A stretch of DNA of 6,223 bases from an uncultured Bacteroidia bacterium (lineage in GTDB: Bacteria > Bacteroidota > Bacteroidia > Bacteroidales > UBA932): assembly GCA_902766985.1 (NCBI GenBank), contig CACXFP010000296.1, positions 1 through 6,223 of the forward strand, given 5' to 3'. Shown here in pieces: positions 1-6,223 of the stretch. Each line of letters starts with the position of its first letter. Within the stretch, counting starts at the first letter, position 1. Made by a program: the position numbers and the translations under genes. Under the pieces are notes generated by a model, which saw only the letters and a list, made by a program, of their open reading frames with translations, was not told where the DNA came from and ran no database searches.

Positions 1-1203
1 ATGGTCGTACTTGCGGAGCCTGTAGCCGTCAGGAAGGGCCTTGTACAGATGGGAAATCTCCGAAGGCTGGAAGACATAGGCCACGGCAGACTCCTCCCCT
101 TCCGTCTCAAGCCTCCTCCTGGCTTCGCGGACAAGGGACGACTCCCGTCCCACTAGGGATTCCCACTTGTCGAGGAAGGGGCCGATGTTCGCCTTTATCT
201 TCTCCTCGGTCCCGAATTCCTCACCGAAGGTGTTCCTCAGGTAGGAAGCCCTCTGGCGGGCGTCCTTGGGACTACCGGTGGAGATATACCCGAACTCGGC
301 CAGCATGATGGGTTTCTTGCTTATCTGCCAGAGCGCGCGCAGGAGTATCTCGAAAAGCCTGATGTCGGTGAACCTGTCCTCGAAGCAACCGAGGTAGAGG
401 TCGAGGGCCACGTAGTCGAAGTCATCGGCATATTTCTGCATCAGGTTGGGATACTTCCACATTCCCTCTTCCGTGCATGCGATGTTGTAGCCGATGGGGA
501 CCCCGGCCTTGCGGCAGATTTCGTGCATGGCCTTCATCTGGACGTTCTGGTACTGTCCTATCTGCTCAAGGGTGAGGGCGCCCTGCCATTTCTGCACGGT
601 GAGTTCGTTGGAGATCTGGAAGCAGTTGACAAGCTTGTCCCCCGAGGTAAGGTCATTCGCATAATAGGTGCTGAAGGCATCCACCATCCTGAGGAACCTG
701 TCGCTGAAAGCGTCGGTGCCGCTGCGGAACATCTCCAGTTCCCCGATGACATTGAGCATGTCGTCGGGATAGGGAGTGACGGCCATGACCTTCAGGCCGT
801 TTTCGCGGTAGAACCGGCACCTCTCCTTGAAGCCCTTGTACCACCTGGTCTCCACCAGCCCCCCGTCAGGCCCCGGGACAGGTTTACCGTCTGCATCCAC
901 TTCATAGGGAGGGTCCCCGGGAAGGTCGATCCTTATCCAGCCGATATTCGCCCCTTTCAGGAGGGACATGTTGTAGGGATCATCATAAGGATGACACACG
1001 CCGAGGGCCATACCGCCCATGAGTTTCTTGAACTCATCCACGGACGGGTTGCTTTGCTTTTGGAAAAGTGACCTGTAGGCCGCATCCACGACATTCCCCA
1101 CCGGGTTCCTTTTTCCCCAGGTTTTCAGGCCCCAATGGATTCCGAATCCGACCAGGAGCAATGCAGCCACGACAATGCACAGGATTTTTACCAGCTTTTT
1201 CAT
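1..1203 (-). CDS. Membrane-anchored glycoside hydrolase-like protein, clan GH-A TIM barrel (C-terminus beyond window)
   Basis: The frame is open from ATG at 1203-1201 to the left edge: 401 codons, no stop, so the C-terminus is missing. Residues 1-3 are MKK, followed by a hydrophobic segment (about 4-24) with no lipobox, so it is a signal anchor or uncleaved signal peptide. The catalytic part would lie in the periplasm or outside the cell. Barrel strands can be followed in order: ALGVC (66-70), GWIRIDLP (88-95, R91), LKVMAVTPYP (137-146), CFQISNE (194-200), PIGYNIA (236-242), FDYVALDLY (262-270) and PIMLAEFGY (298-306). Clan GH-A retaining enzymes carry Asn-Glu at the end of strand 4 (acid/base, here N199-E200) and Glu at the end of strand 7 (nucleophile, here E303); the 103-residue gap fits. 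The conserved Arg after strand 2 and Tyr after strand 6 also have counterparts (R91, Y270). A charged, helix-like stretch (about 310-365) follows strand 7. I cannot assign a GH family or substrate. It is divergent from the susC/susD pair, which suggests a role in the same glycan pathway. Clan call fairly sure, activity inferred. Confidence 0.82.
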   Translation of the reverse strand, partial: MKKLVKILCIVVAALLLVGFGIHWGLKTWGKRNPVGNVVDAAYRSLFQKQSNPSVDEFKKLMGGMALGVCHPYDDPYNMSLLKGANIGWIRIDLPGDPPYEVDADGKPVPGPDGGLVETRWYKGFKERCRFYRENGLKVMAVTPYPDDMLNVIGELEMFRSGTDAFSDRFLRMVDAFSTYYANDLTSGDKLVNCFQISNELTVQKWQGALTLEQIGQYQNVQMKAMHEICRKAGVPIGYNIACTEEGMWKYPNLMQKYADDFDYVALDLYLGCFEDRFTDIRLFEILLRALWQISKKPIMLAEFGYISTGSPKDARQRASYLRNTFGEEFGTEEKIKANIGPFLDKWESLVGRESSLVREARRRLETEGEESAVAYVFQPSEISHLYKALPDGYRLRKYDH

Positions 1204-1237
1204 TTTCAAGTTTGTTTCAGAATATCTATGCGATGAT

Positions 1238-1268
1238 TAAAAATAATCAGTTTTTATCTTTTTTCAAA
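1238..1268 (-). promoter_or_regulatory. Candidate Bacteroidota promoter for the divergent GH-A gene
   Basis: Read on the minus strand, TTTG (1268-1265) is followed after 19 bp by TATTTTTA (1245-1238). This matches the Bacteroides -33 TTTG and the -7 TAnnTTTG consensus except for the last base. It lies about 35 bp upstream of the ATG at 1203, which would give a short leader of roughly 25-30 nt. The -7 element sits inside a small hairpin-type palindrome (GATTA-AAAA-TAATC, 1235-1248). The region is very AT-rich, so chance matches are possible. Confidence 0.4.
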
Positions 1269-1281
1269 AAAAATCGACATC

Positions 1282-1291
1282 CCGGCGCCGG
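1282..1291. repeat. 10-bp perfect GC palindrome in AT-rich intergenic DNA
   Basis: CCGGCGCCGG is its own reverse complement. It stands out as a GC island between the two candidate promoters, just upstream of the -33 element proposed for the minus-strand gene. It could be a protein-binding site or a leftover of the GC-rich base composition. Nothing else in the sequence assigns it a role. Confidence 0.3.
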
Positions 1292-1310
1292 CATGGAATA
1301 AAATTGCTAT

Positions 1311-1352
1311 TTAAAACGATAAAAATAAAAAAAAAAAGTTGTATCGTTTTAA
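1311..1352. promoter_or_regulatory. Perfect 11-bp inverted repeat, candidate operator of the susC/susD promoter
   Basis: The left arm TTAAAACGATA (1311-1321) and right arm TATCGTTTTAA (1342-1352) are exact reverse complements. They are separated by 20 bp that include an uninterrupted run of 11 A (1327-1337). Arm centres are 31 bp apart, close to three helical turns, so a dimeric protein could meet both arms on one face of the DNA. The right arm falls between the proposed -33 and -7 elements of the susC promoter. PULs are commonly controlled by hybrid two-component systems, SusR-like or LacI/AraC-type regulators binding near susC, so an operator is a reasonable reading. The regulator itself is not in the window. 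As RNA it could form an 11-bp stem with a 20-nt loop, but only if transcription starts further upstream. Confidence 0.5.
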
Positions 1353-1369
1353 TTATTTTACTATATTTC
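1338..1369 (+). promoter_or_regulatory. Candidate Bacteroidota promoter for susC/susD
   Basis: GTTG (1338-1341) is followed after 20 bp by TATATTTC (1362-1369). Each element differs by one base from the Bacteroides consensus (TTTG at -33, TAnnTTTG at -7), and the spacing is within the usual range. Transcription would start near 1375, giving a leader of about 60-65 nt before the ATG at 1439. Imperfect boxes preceded by an A-tract and overlapped by an inverted repeat fit an activator-dependent, substrate-induced promoter, which is inference. Confidence 0.42.
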
Positions 1370-1438
1370 AGCCAAATTCTAAGCCTGACCTGCATTTTTT
1401 ATACACTTTAACCAATATTCTCACTAAACTTACCCGTA

Positions 1439-4400
1439 ATGTTTAAAAAATTCATTGGAACAAGTCTCCTCGGCCTCATGATCGCGGCCGGGATGATTGT
1501 ATTCCCCGCGAGCACGCTGTCCGCCGGGAATGCGCCTTCCACCCAGGAACCCCAGCGGTCCAGGACCGTAAGGGGAACGGTGACCGATGAGAACGGGGCC
1601 CCCGTACCGGGAGCCGGCATCGTTGTGGTCGGCACCAATGTCGGCACGAACACCGACATGGATGGAAACTTCACCATCGATGTGCCTCAGGGCGCAAAGA
1701 TCGAAATCTCATTCATCGGATACCTCACCCAACAGGTATCCCCCTCATCTTCGACAGTCAACATCCAGCTGTCACCGGATGTGGAAGCACTTGAAGAAGC
1801 TATCGCCATCGGTTACGGTACCGTCAAAAAGAGCGACCTCACAGGCGCCGTAGCCACCGTAGCCGCCAAGGACTTCATCAACCAGCCTGCCAGCACCTAT
1901 GTGAGCGTCCTGGCGGGAAAAGTATCCGGACTTACCGTGCGCAGGACCAACGGAAGCGCAGGCCGCAGCAGCACGATCCGAGTCAGGGGCACGAACTCCA
2001 TCAAGGGAGGGAACGACCCCCTCATCGTGGTTGACGGCAACTACGGAGGCATGCCTGACGCAAACGACATCGTGAGCATCGAGGTTCTGAAGGACGCCTC
2101 AGCTACGGCGATCTACGGATCCCGCGGAGCCAACGGCGTCATCCTCGTTACCACCAAGAGGGGACGGACAGGGAAGCCTACCGTAAACCTCTACTCGGAC
2201 GTATCCGTTGACAAGATCATCAACAGGTACGACATGCTCAACTCCTATGACTTCGCCAAGCTGAACTCGGAGGCTGGGTTCTACACCTGGACAGATGAAG
2301 AACTGAACACCTTCAAGAACGGCCCGACCACCAACTGGCAGGACGAAATCTTCCGCACCGCGGTGTCACAGAACCACAAAGTCGCCATCTCCGGAGGAAG
2401 CGACCGCGTAAGGTACTACCTTTCCCCCTATTGGAACAAGAGGAATGGAACCCTGAGGAACAACTGGTCCGAGGGGTACGGCATCAGCGGCAAACTCGAC
2501 CTTGACCTCAGCGACAGGGTCACCCTCCAGACAGAGCTCAATGCGGGCCACGGAGAAAGCCAGAACGCCACCTTCTCGGACAGCAACTACACCTCCCTGC
2601 CGATTACCGCCCTTCTGTGGGCGCCGATCGAACCCGTCATCGACGCCGTCACGGGGCATTACTCCTCAAACGGAAAAGGAACCGGCACCCTCCTCAACCC
2701 TGTCCTTCTGACAACCAACGATGACCGCAACTACTCAAACTCCGGGAGCGCCATCTTCAACCTGAAGGTCAATATCCTGGACGGTCTCGACTTCAACGGC
2801 AAGTTCTCCCTGTCGCAAAGCAACGGCTGGCACAACGAATACCAGAGTTCCGAGCGTAACAACGGGACCAGCGCCATTGCCGGCAAGAGTTCAAGTAACT
2901 CAAAAAGCTGGCTGCTCAACGGGTATCTCACCTATACAAAGACCTTTGCGGACGTGCATAACTTCCAGGCAATGGCCGGTTTCGAGGAGACCCGTTCTTC
3001 CGGGGAATCCCTGAGCGGGAAAGCGCAGAGCCTGCCCATCGAGAGCTTCAAGTGGAACAACCTCGGCCTTTCCGCCCCGATGATATCCGTGGGCTCAGGC
3101 TATTGGAACTCCGCGATGCGTTCCTTCTTCGGACGAGTCAATTACAATTATGCCAACCGCTATTACCTGACTGCCAACTTCCGCGCCGACGGTTCCTCAA
3201 AGTTCCGCGACGGTAAGAAATTCGGCTATTTCCCTTCCTTCTCGCTCGCCTGGAACGTTGCCAACGAGCCGTTCATGCAGGATCAGGAGCTGGTTTCCAC
3301 CCTGAAGATCAGGGGAGGATGGGGAAAGACCGGCAACCAGGCCGTGGGCGACTATGCCACCTACACCTCCGCCAGGGGCAAGGGCATGACCTGGGGAACC
3401 GGGAGCATCGTGGCGGCCTACATGGACCAGGCCGGATCCGACCTCAACCTTACCTGGGAGACCACCGCACAGACAGATATCGGAGTTGACCTCGGACTCT
3501 GGGACGACCGTCTCGGATTCACCTTCGACTGGTACAAGAAAAACACCACCGACCTGCTCGCAGGAGTGAACGTTCCCGGCTATTCGGGAGGCGACAAGGA
3601 ATACGGACGCACCGAAATCACCACCAACGTGGGTTCAATGATGAACAGGGGCTGGGAAATCGGTATCCGCTACAACGTCATCCGGACCAGGGACTGGAAC
3701 TGGGACATGAACCTCAACCTGGCGCGCAACGTCAACAAGGTGACAGACATCGGAGAGAACGACATCATCTACGGTGACACCTTCCGCGGAACCGGAAAGA
3801 TTTCTCCTTTCGTGATCATGAAGGGAGAAGCCCTCGGTGCGATAAGGGGTCTCCACTACCTGGGCATCTGGCAGGAGAGCGAGTCCGCAGAGGCCGCCCT
3901 TTACGGCCAGTATCCCGGAGACTACAAGTACTATGACAAGGACGGAGACCATTCCTACGACCCCGACGACTACGAGATTATCGGCAAGTCCAACCCCGAT
4001 CTTTCGCTAGGTTTCAACAACACCGTGACATGGAAGAACTTCACGATGAATATCCTCTTTGATGCGGTATTCGGACGCGACGTCCTCAACTATACGTACA
4101 TGATGATCAACGAGCGTCAGGAAGGATGGTACACAGCCGCGACCTCGAAGAACCGCTGGACTCCTTCCAACCCTAATGCTGAATTCTGCAAGGCCGGCAG
4201 CAATTCCGCCCAGGTGCAGATGCTCTCCGACCACTACATGCAGGATGCAAGCTACATCAAGCTGCGCAACCTCAGCCTGGCCTACAGGATACCCAGAAAG
4301 GTCTTCAAGTGGGCTGACGTCCAGGTTTCCGTGAGCGGACAGAACTTCCTGACCATCACGAAATACAAGGGCTACGATCCTGAGGTCAACTCCAACAGCG

Positions 4401-4486
4401 ACGGCAATGACGTTTCCGCCGGCTGCGACTACTACGCCTATCCGCTCCCGGCATCCCTCTCATTCGGTCTGACCATAACTTATTAA
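1439..4486 (+). CDS. SusC-like TonB-dependent outer-membrane glycan transporter (complete, 1015 aa)
   Basis: This outer-membrane barrel imports oligosaccharides handed over by its SusD partner, using energy from TonB-ExbBD. It starts at ATG 1439 with MFKK, a hydrophobic core and probable signal peptidase I cleavage after about A29. A carboxypeptidase-regulatory-like beta-sandwich follows (about 43-111: GTVTDENGAPVPGAGIVV, then DMDGNFTIDVP and ISFIGY). Next is a TonB-box-like segment EEAIAIGYGTVKKSD (119-133) and the plug domain (about 135-242), with IRVRGTNSIKGGNDPLIVVDG and VLKDASATAIYGSRGANGVI. The 22-strand barrel runs from about 250 to the C-terminal SFGLTITY, which ends in an aromatic residue as expected for BAM recognition. 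The length is normal for SusC proteins. There is no STN domain, so it is not expected to signal through an anti-sigma factor. No Shine-Dalgarno is visible, as is usual in this phylum. susD follows after 34 nt with no terminator, so the two are surely co-transcribed. The substrate cannot be read from the sequence. Confidence 0.97.
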   Translation: MFKKFIGTSLLGLMIAAGMIVFPASTLSAGNAPSTQEPQRSRTVRGTVTDENGAPVPGAGIVVVGTNVGTNTDMDGNFTIDVPQGAKIEISFIGYLTQQVSPSSSTVNIQLSPDVEALEEAIAIGYGTVKKSDLTGAVATVAAKDFINQPASTYVSVLAGKVSGLTVRRTNGSAGRSSTIRVRGTNSIKGGNDPLIVVDGNYGGMPDANDIVSIEVLKDASATAIYGSRGANGVILVTTKRGRTGKPTVNLYSDVSVDKIINRYDMLNSYDFAKLNSEAGFYTWTDEELNTFKNGPTTNWQDEIFRTAVSQNHKVAISGGSDRVRYYLSPYWNKRNGTLRNNWSEGYGISGKLDLDLSDRVTLQTELNAGHGESQNATFSDSNYTSLPITALLWAPIEPVIDAVTGHYSSNGKGTGTLLNPVLLTTNDDRNYSNSGSAIFNLKVNILDGLDFNGKFSLSQSNGWHNEYQSSERNNGTSAIAGKSSSNSKSWLLNGYLTYTKTFADVHNFQAMAGFEETRSSGESLSGKAQSLPIESFKWNNLGLSAPMISVGSGYWNSAMRSFFGRVNYNYANRYYLTANFRADGSSKFRDGKKFGYFPSFSLAWNVANEPFMQDQELVSTLKIRGGWGKTGNQAVGDYATYTSARGKGMTWGTGSIVAAYMDQAGSDLNLTWETTAQTDIGVDLGLWDDRLGFTFDWYKKNTTDLLAGVNVPGYSGGDKEYGRTEITTNVGSMMNRGWEIGIRYNVIRTRDWNWDMNLNLARNVNKVTDIGENDIIYGDTFRGTGKISPFVIMKGEALGAIRGLHYLGIWQESESAEAALYGQYPGDYKYYDKDGDHSYDPDDYEIIGKSNPDLSLGFNNTVTWKNFTMNILFDAVFGRDVLNYTYMMINERQEGWYTAATSKNRWTPSNPNAEFCKAGSNSAQVQMLSDHYMQDASYIKLRNLSLAYRIPRKVFKWADVQVSVSGQNFLTITKYKGYDPEVNSNSDGNDVSAGCDYYAYPLPASLSFGLTITY

Positions 4487-4520
4487 TTTCCAGGTATTGA
4501 CCACTAAATAGAACAAGAGT

Positions 4521-6223
4521 ATGAAAAAGATTATAACCTCTTCGATATGCGTGGCGGCACTTGCTCTCCTCTTCTCCTGTACAGGGAACAACGAGTTCCT
4601 CAAGGAAGATCCAAGGGGAATGGTCACCACGGAGAATCTCATGAGCAACACTGACAACATGCAGCTCATGATAAACGGACTCTACTGGATCTGGCAGAGA
4701 GCAATGACCCGTCCTTATGAAAGTCCCGAATGCAAACAGAACAGCTCGGACGACCGGCTCGGACTCCCCCCTGTGAGGGAAGAGGACGGACAGTGTGAGA
4801 CGAATTCCCCGATCTCCGCGGCCGGCGACGGATTCATCACCAAGGGATGGGAAAGGTGCTGGAACGTGATAAACCAAGCCAACTCCATCATCAACAACGC
4901 CAGAGAAGACGATGGAGGAGACAATACGAAGCTCCATGAACTTGTGGGCCAGGCCCATTTCATTAGGGCATACACCTACCTCTATCTCGTACGCTACTTC
5001 AACAATATCCCGCTGGTAACTACGGCCTACGACCCCGACAAAGACAGGAGCCTGACCGTATCCCCTTCCTCGGATGTTTACGAACTCATCGTAGACGACC
5101 TCAAGAAAGCGGAGGAATGGCTGCCGCTGAAATATGACAATCCTCTCCTTTCCAACGGAGGAAGCGTTACACGCGCTGCCGCAAAGGCCCTCCTCGCAAA
5201 AGTTTACCTCCAGAGGGCGGGTTTCCCCTGCAACGGCGGGAATGCCGACTACAAACTGGCGATGGACAAGGCAAAAGAGGTCATCGACAATGCCGGGACC
5301 TACGGCCTTGGCCTCTATGACCACTACTACCAGATCTGGGATCCCTACTGGAAACCCAATACACATCAGGGGAAGGAGGAAGTCCTTCTCTTCATTGCCT
5401 GCGACGGCACCGACGACGGATATTCCGTACGCTCTCCGAATCCCAGCCGCCCTGCCGACGACCCCTTCAACGGATGGTACCTGTTCCAGTCCGAACTCTA
5501 CTTCTTCATCTACTTCCCTGAAGGGGAACGCAAGGATTTCACATTCGTAACCGATTTCTACTATAAAGAAGGCGGAGAGGTGAAACACAAGACCTGGCAG
5601 GAACTCCAGATCGGCCACCCGATGTACCGGAAATGGTGGGCGGACGACCTCACTGAAGGATGGACCTGGGACGAAAAAGGCCCCGGTGGAAACTGGCTGA
5701 ACAACATGAACGCCTGCGCCACCTGGTATAACGGCCGCGACATAATAATGCTGCGCTATGCCGACGTCCTGCTCACCTATGCCGAGGCACAGTGCCGGGT
5801 GGACGGCTCGCCCAATGCCATGGCATACGACTGCCTGAACCAGGTCCGCAACCGCGCCAAGGGCGGGGTCGGCACCACCTCCGAAAGCCTTTCCGGCCTG
5901 ACAGCGGAGCAGTTCCTGGATGCAGTGGTATGGGAGAGGGCCTATGAGTTCGCCGGAGGAGAATTCGAGAGCAGGTGGTTCGACCTGATCAGGCTCGAAC
6001 TTGTGGAGAAGGCCACCACCACGGCGGATTCCGCAGGTCCGATGATGCCCTATCCCCCGTCGATGTCAAAAGGCTGGAGGTATGAGCCGTCAGACTTAAT
6101 ACCTGCCCTGTCAATGCTTGAACTGCAGAAGCCGTATACCAAGCACGACTACTTCCTGGAGATTCCGACCGGCGACGCCACCTTGAACCCCAACCTCAAG
6201 GACAACAACGCCAATCTGAGATA
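4521..6223 (+). CDS. SusD-like (RagB/SusD family) surface glycan-binding lipoprotein, C-terminus cut by window edge
   Basis: This is the outer-membrane lipoprotein that caps the SusC-like barrel and binds the glycan at the cell surface. It starts at ATG 4521 with MKK, a hydrophobic stretch and a lipobox LFSC, giving lipidated Cys20. The usual mature start follows (NNEFLKEDPRG). SusD landmarks appear in order: an N-terminal helix with INGLYWIWQ; GQAHFIRAYTYLYL (143-156) then FNNIPLV; TRAAAKALLAKVYLQRA (217-233); MLRYADVLLTYAEAQ (410-424); ERAYEFAGGE and RWFDLIR (472-491); and the C-terminal DYFLEIP (543-549) followed by LNPNLKDNN. The second, third and fourth of these belong to the TPR-type helices that contact SusC. 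The frame is open to the right edge: 567 codons plus two bases. Family members end shortly after the NPNLK motif, so only a few residues are probably missing. A tryptophan-rich stretch (359-402) lies just before the fourth TPR-type motif. It is co-transcribed with susC. Confidence 0.96.
   Translation, partial: MKKIITSSICVAALALLFSCTGNNEFLKEDPRGMVTTENLMSNTDNMQLMINGLYWIWQRAMTRPYESPECKQNSSDDRLGLPPVREEDGQCETNSPISAAGDGFITKGWERCWNVINQANSIINNAREDDGGDNTKLHELVGQAHFIRAYTYLYLVRYFNNIPLVTTAYDPDKDRSLTVSPSSDVYELIVDDLKKAEEWLPLKYDNPLLSNGGSVTRAAAKALLAKVYLQRAGFPCNGGNADYKLAMDKAKEVIDNAGTYGLGLYDHYYQIWDPYWKPNTHQGKEEVLLFIACDGTDDGYSVRSPNPSRPADDPFNGWYLFQSELYFFIYFPEGERKDFTFVTDFYYKEGGEVKHKTWQELQIGHPMYRKWWADDLTEGWTWDEKGPGGNWLNNMNACATWYNGRDIIMLRYADVLLTYAEAQCRVDGSPNAMAYDCLNQVRNRAKGGVGTTSESLSGLTAEQFLDAVVWERAYEFAGGEFESRWFDLIRLELVEKATTTADSAGPMMPYPPSMSKGWRYEPSDLIPALSMLELQKPYTKHDYFLEIPTGDATLNPNLKDNNANLR

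Noticed and set aside
523..1071. 182-codon plus-strand open frame opposite the hydrolase gene
   Set aside because: It is in exact antisense codon phase with the GH-A gene, which has convincing barrel and catalytic motifs. Its translation shows no recognisable domain or signal.
1068..1301. 77-codon plus-strand open frame reaching into the intergenic region
   Set aside because: It crosses the start of the minus-strand gene and the candidate promoter. The product is low-complexity (Pro/Phe-rich, then Lys/Asn from A-tracts) with no family features.
1311..1352. Inverted repeat as an intrinsic terminator
   Set aside because: The arms are almost all A/T with a 20-nt loop, and no upstream gene on either strand would end here, since both flanking genes read away from it.
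4487..4520. Possible terminator or separate promoter between susC and susD
   Set aside because: The 34-nt gap has no stable hairpin with a T-run and no convincing TTTG/TAnnTTTG pair, so simple co-transcription is the better reading.
4386..5618. 410-codon minus-strand open frame across susC end, the gap and susD
   Set aside because: It overlaps two unmistakable genes and spans their intergenic gap. Its openness over susD follows from avoidance of TTA/CTA/TCA codons in the sense frame, and the translation is not recognisable.
1439..6223. Frameshift, insertion sequence, CRISPR or tRNA/rRNA within the susC/susD stretch
   Set aside because: Both reading frames are intact throughout with family motifs in the expected order. 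I saw no direct-repeat array, terminal inverted repeats or RNA-gene landmarks.

Overview
The window is a fragment of a Sus-type polysaccharide utilization locus (PUL) from a member of the Bacteroidota, most likely a gut- or rumen-type Bacteroidales. The evidence is the adjacent susC-like and susD-like genes, which are essentially confined to this phylum. Start codons lack clear Shine-Dalgarno sequences, and the best promoter candidates fit the Bacteroides TTTG / TAnnTTTG pattern rather than the sigma70 pattern. The coding DNA looks GC-rich with frequent AGG arginine codons (about 15 AGG against 9 CGN in the leftmost gene, by hand count). This suggests a higher-GC lineage than Bacteroides sensu stricto, but genus cannot be assigned from the sequence alone.

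Layout. Positions 1-1203 hold a minus-strand gene that runs off the left edge. It encodes a membrane-anchored or exported TIM-barrel protein with the landmarks of glycoside hydrolase clan GH-A: an Asn-Glu pair at residues 199-200 and a second Glu at 303. Positions 1204-1438 are an AT-rich divergent regulatory region. It has one candidate promoter for each side, a perfect 11-bp inverted repeat (TTAAAACGATA / TATCGTTTTAA), an 11-A tract and a small GC palindrome. Positions 1439-4486 hold a complete SusC-like TonB-dependent outer-membrane transporter of 1015 aa. After a 34-nt gap, positions 4521-6223 hold a SusD-like surface glycan-binding lipoprotein of at least 567 codons. It is cut by the right edge a few residues from its expected C-terminus.

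How it works together (inference from the family). The SusD-like lipoprotein sits as a lid on the SusC-like barrel and captures oligosaccharides, which SusC imports into the periplasm with TonB energy. The divergently transcribed hydrolase probably trims the same glycan. The SusC has no N-terminal STN signalling domain, so FecI/FecR-type transduction through this receptor is unlikely. Control by a DNA-binding regulator acting on the shared intergenic region is more plausible. No regulator gene, and nothing that fixes the glycan substrate, lies in the window.

Nothing here clearly constitutes a new system. The points most worth following are the family and substrate of the GH-A enzyme, the inverted repeat at the susC promoter and the tryptophan-rich segment of SusD.
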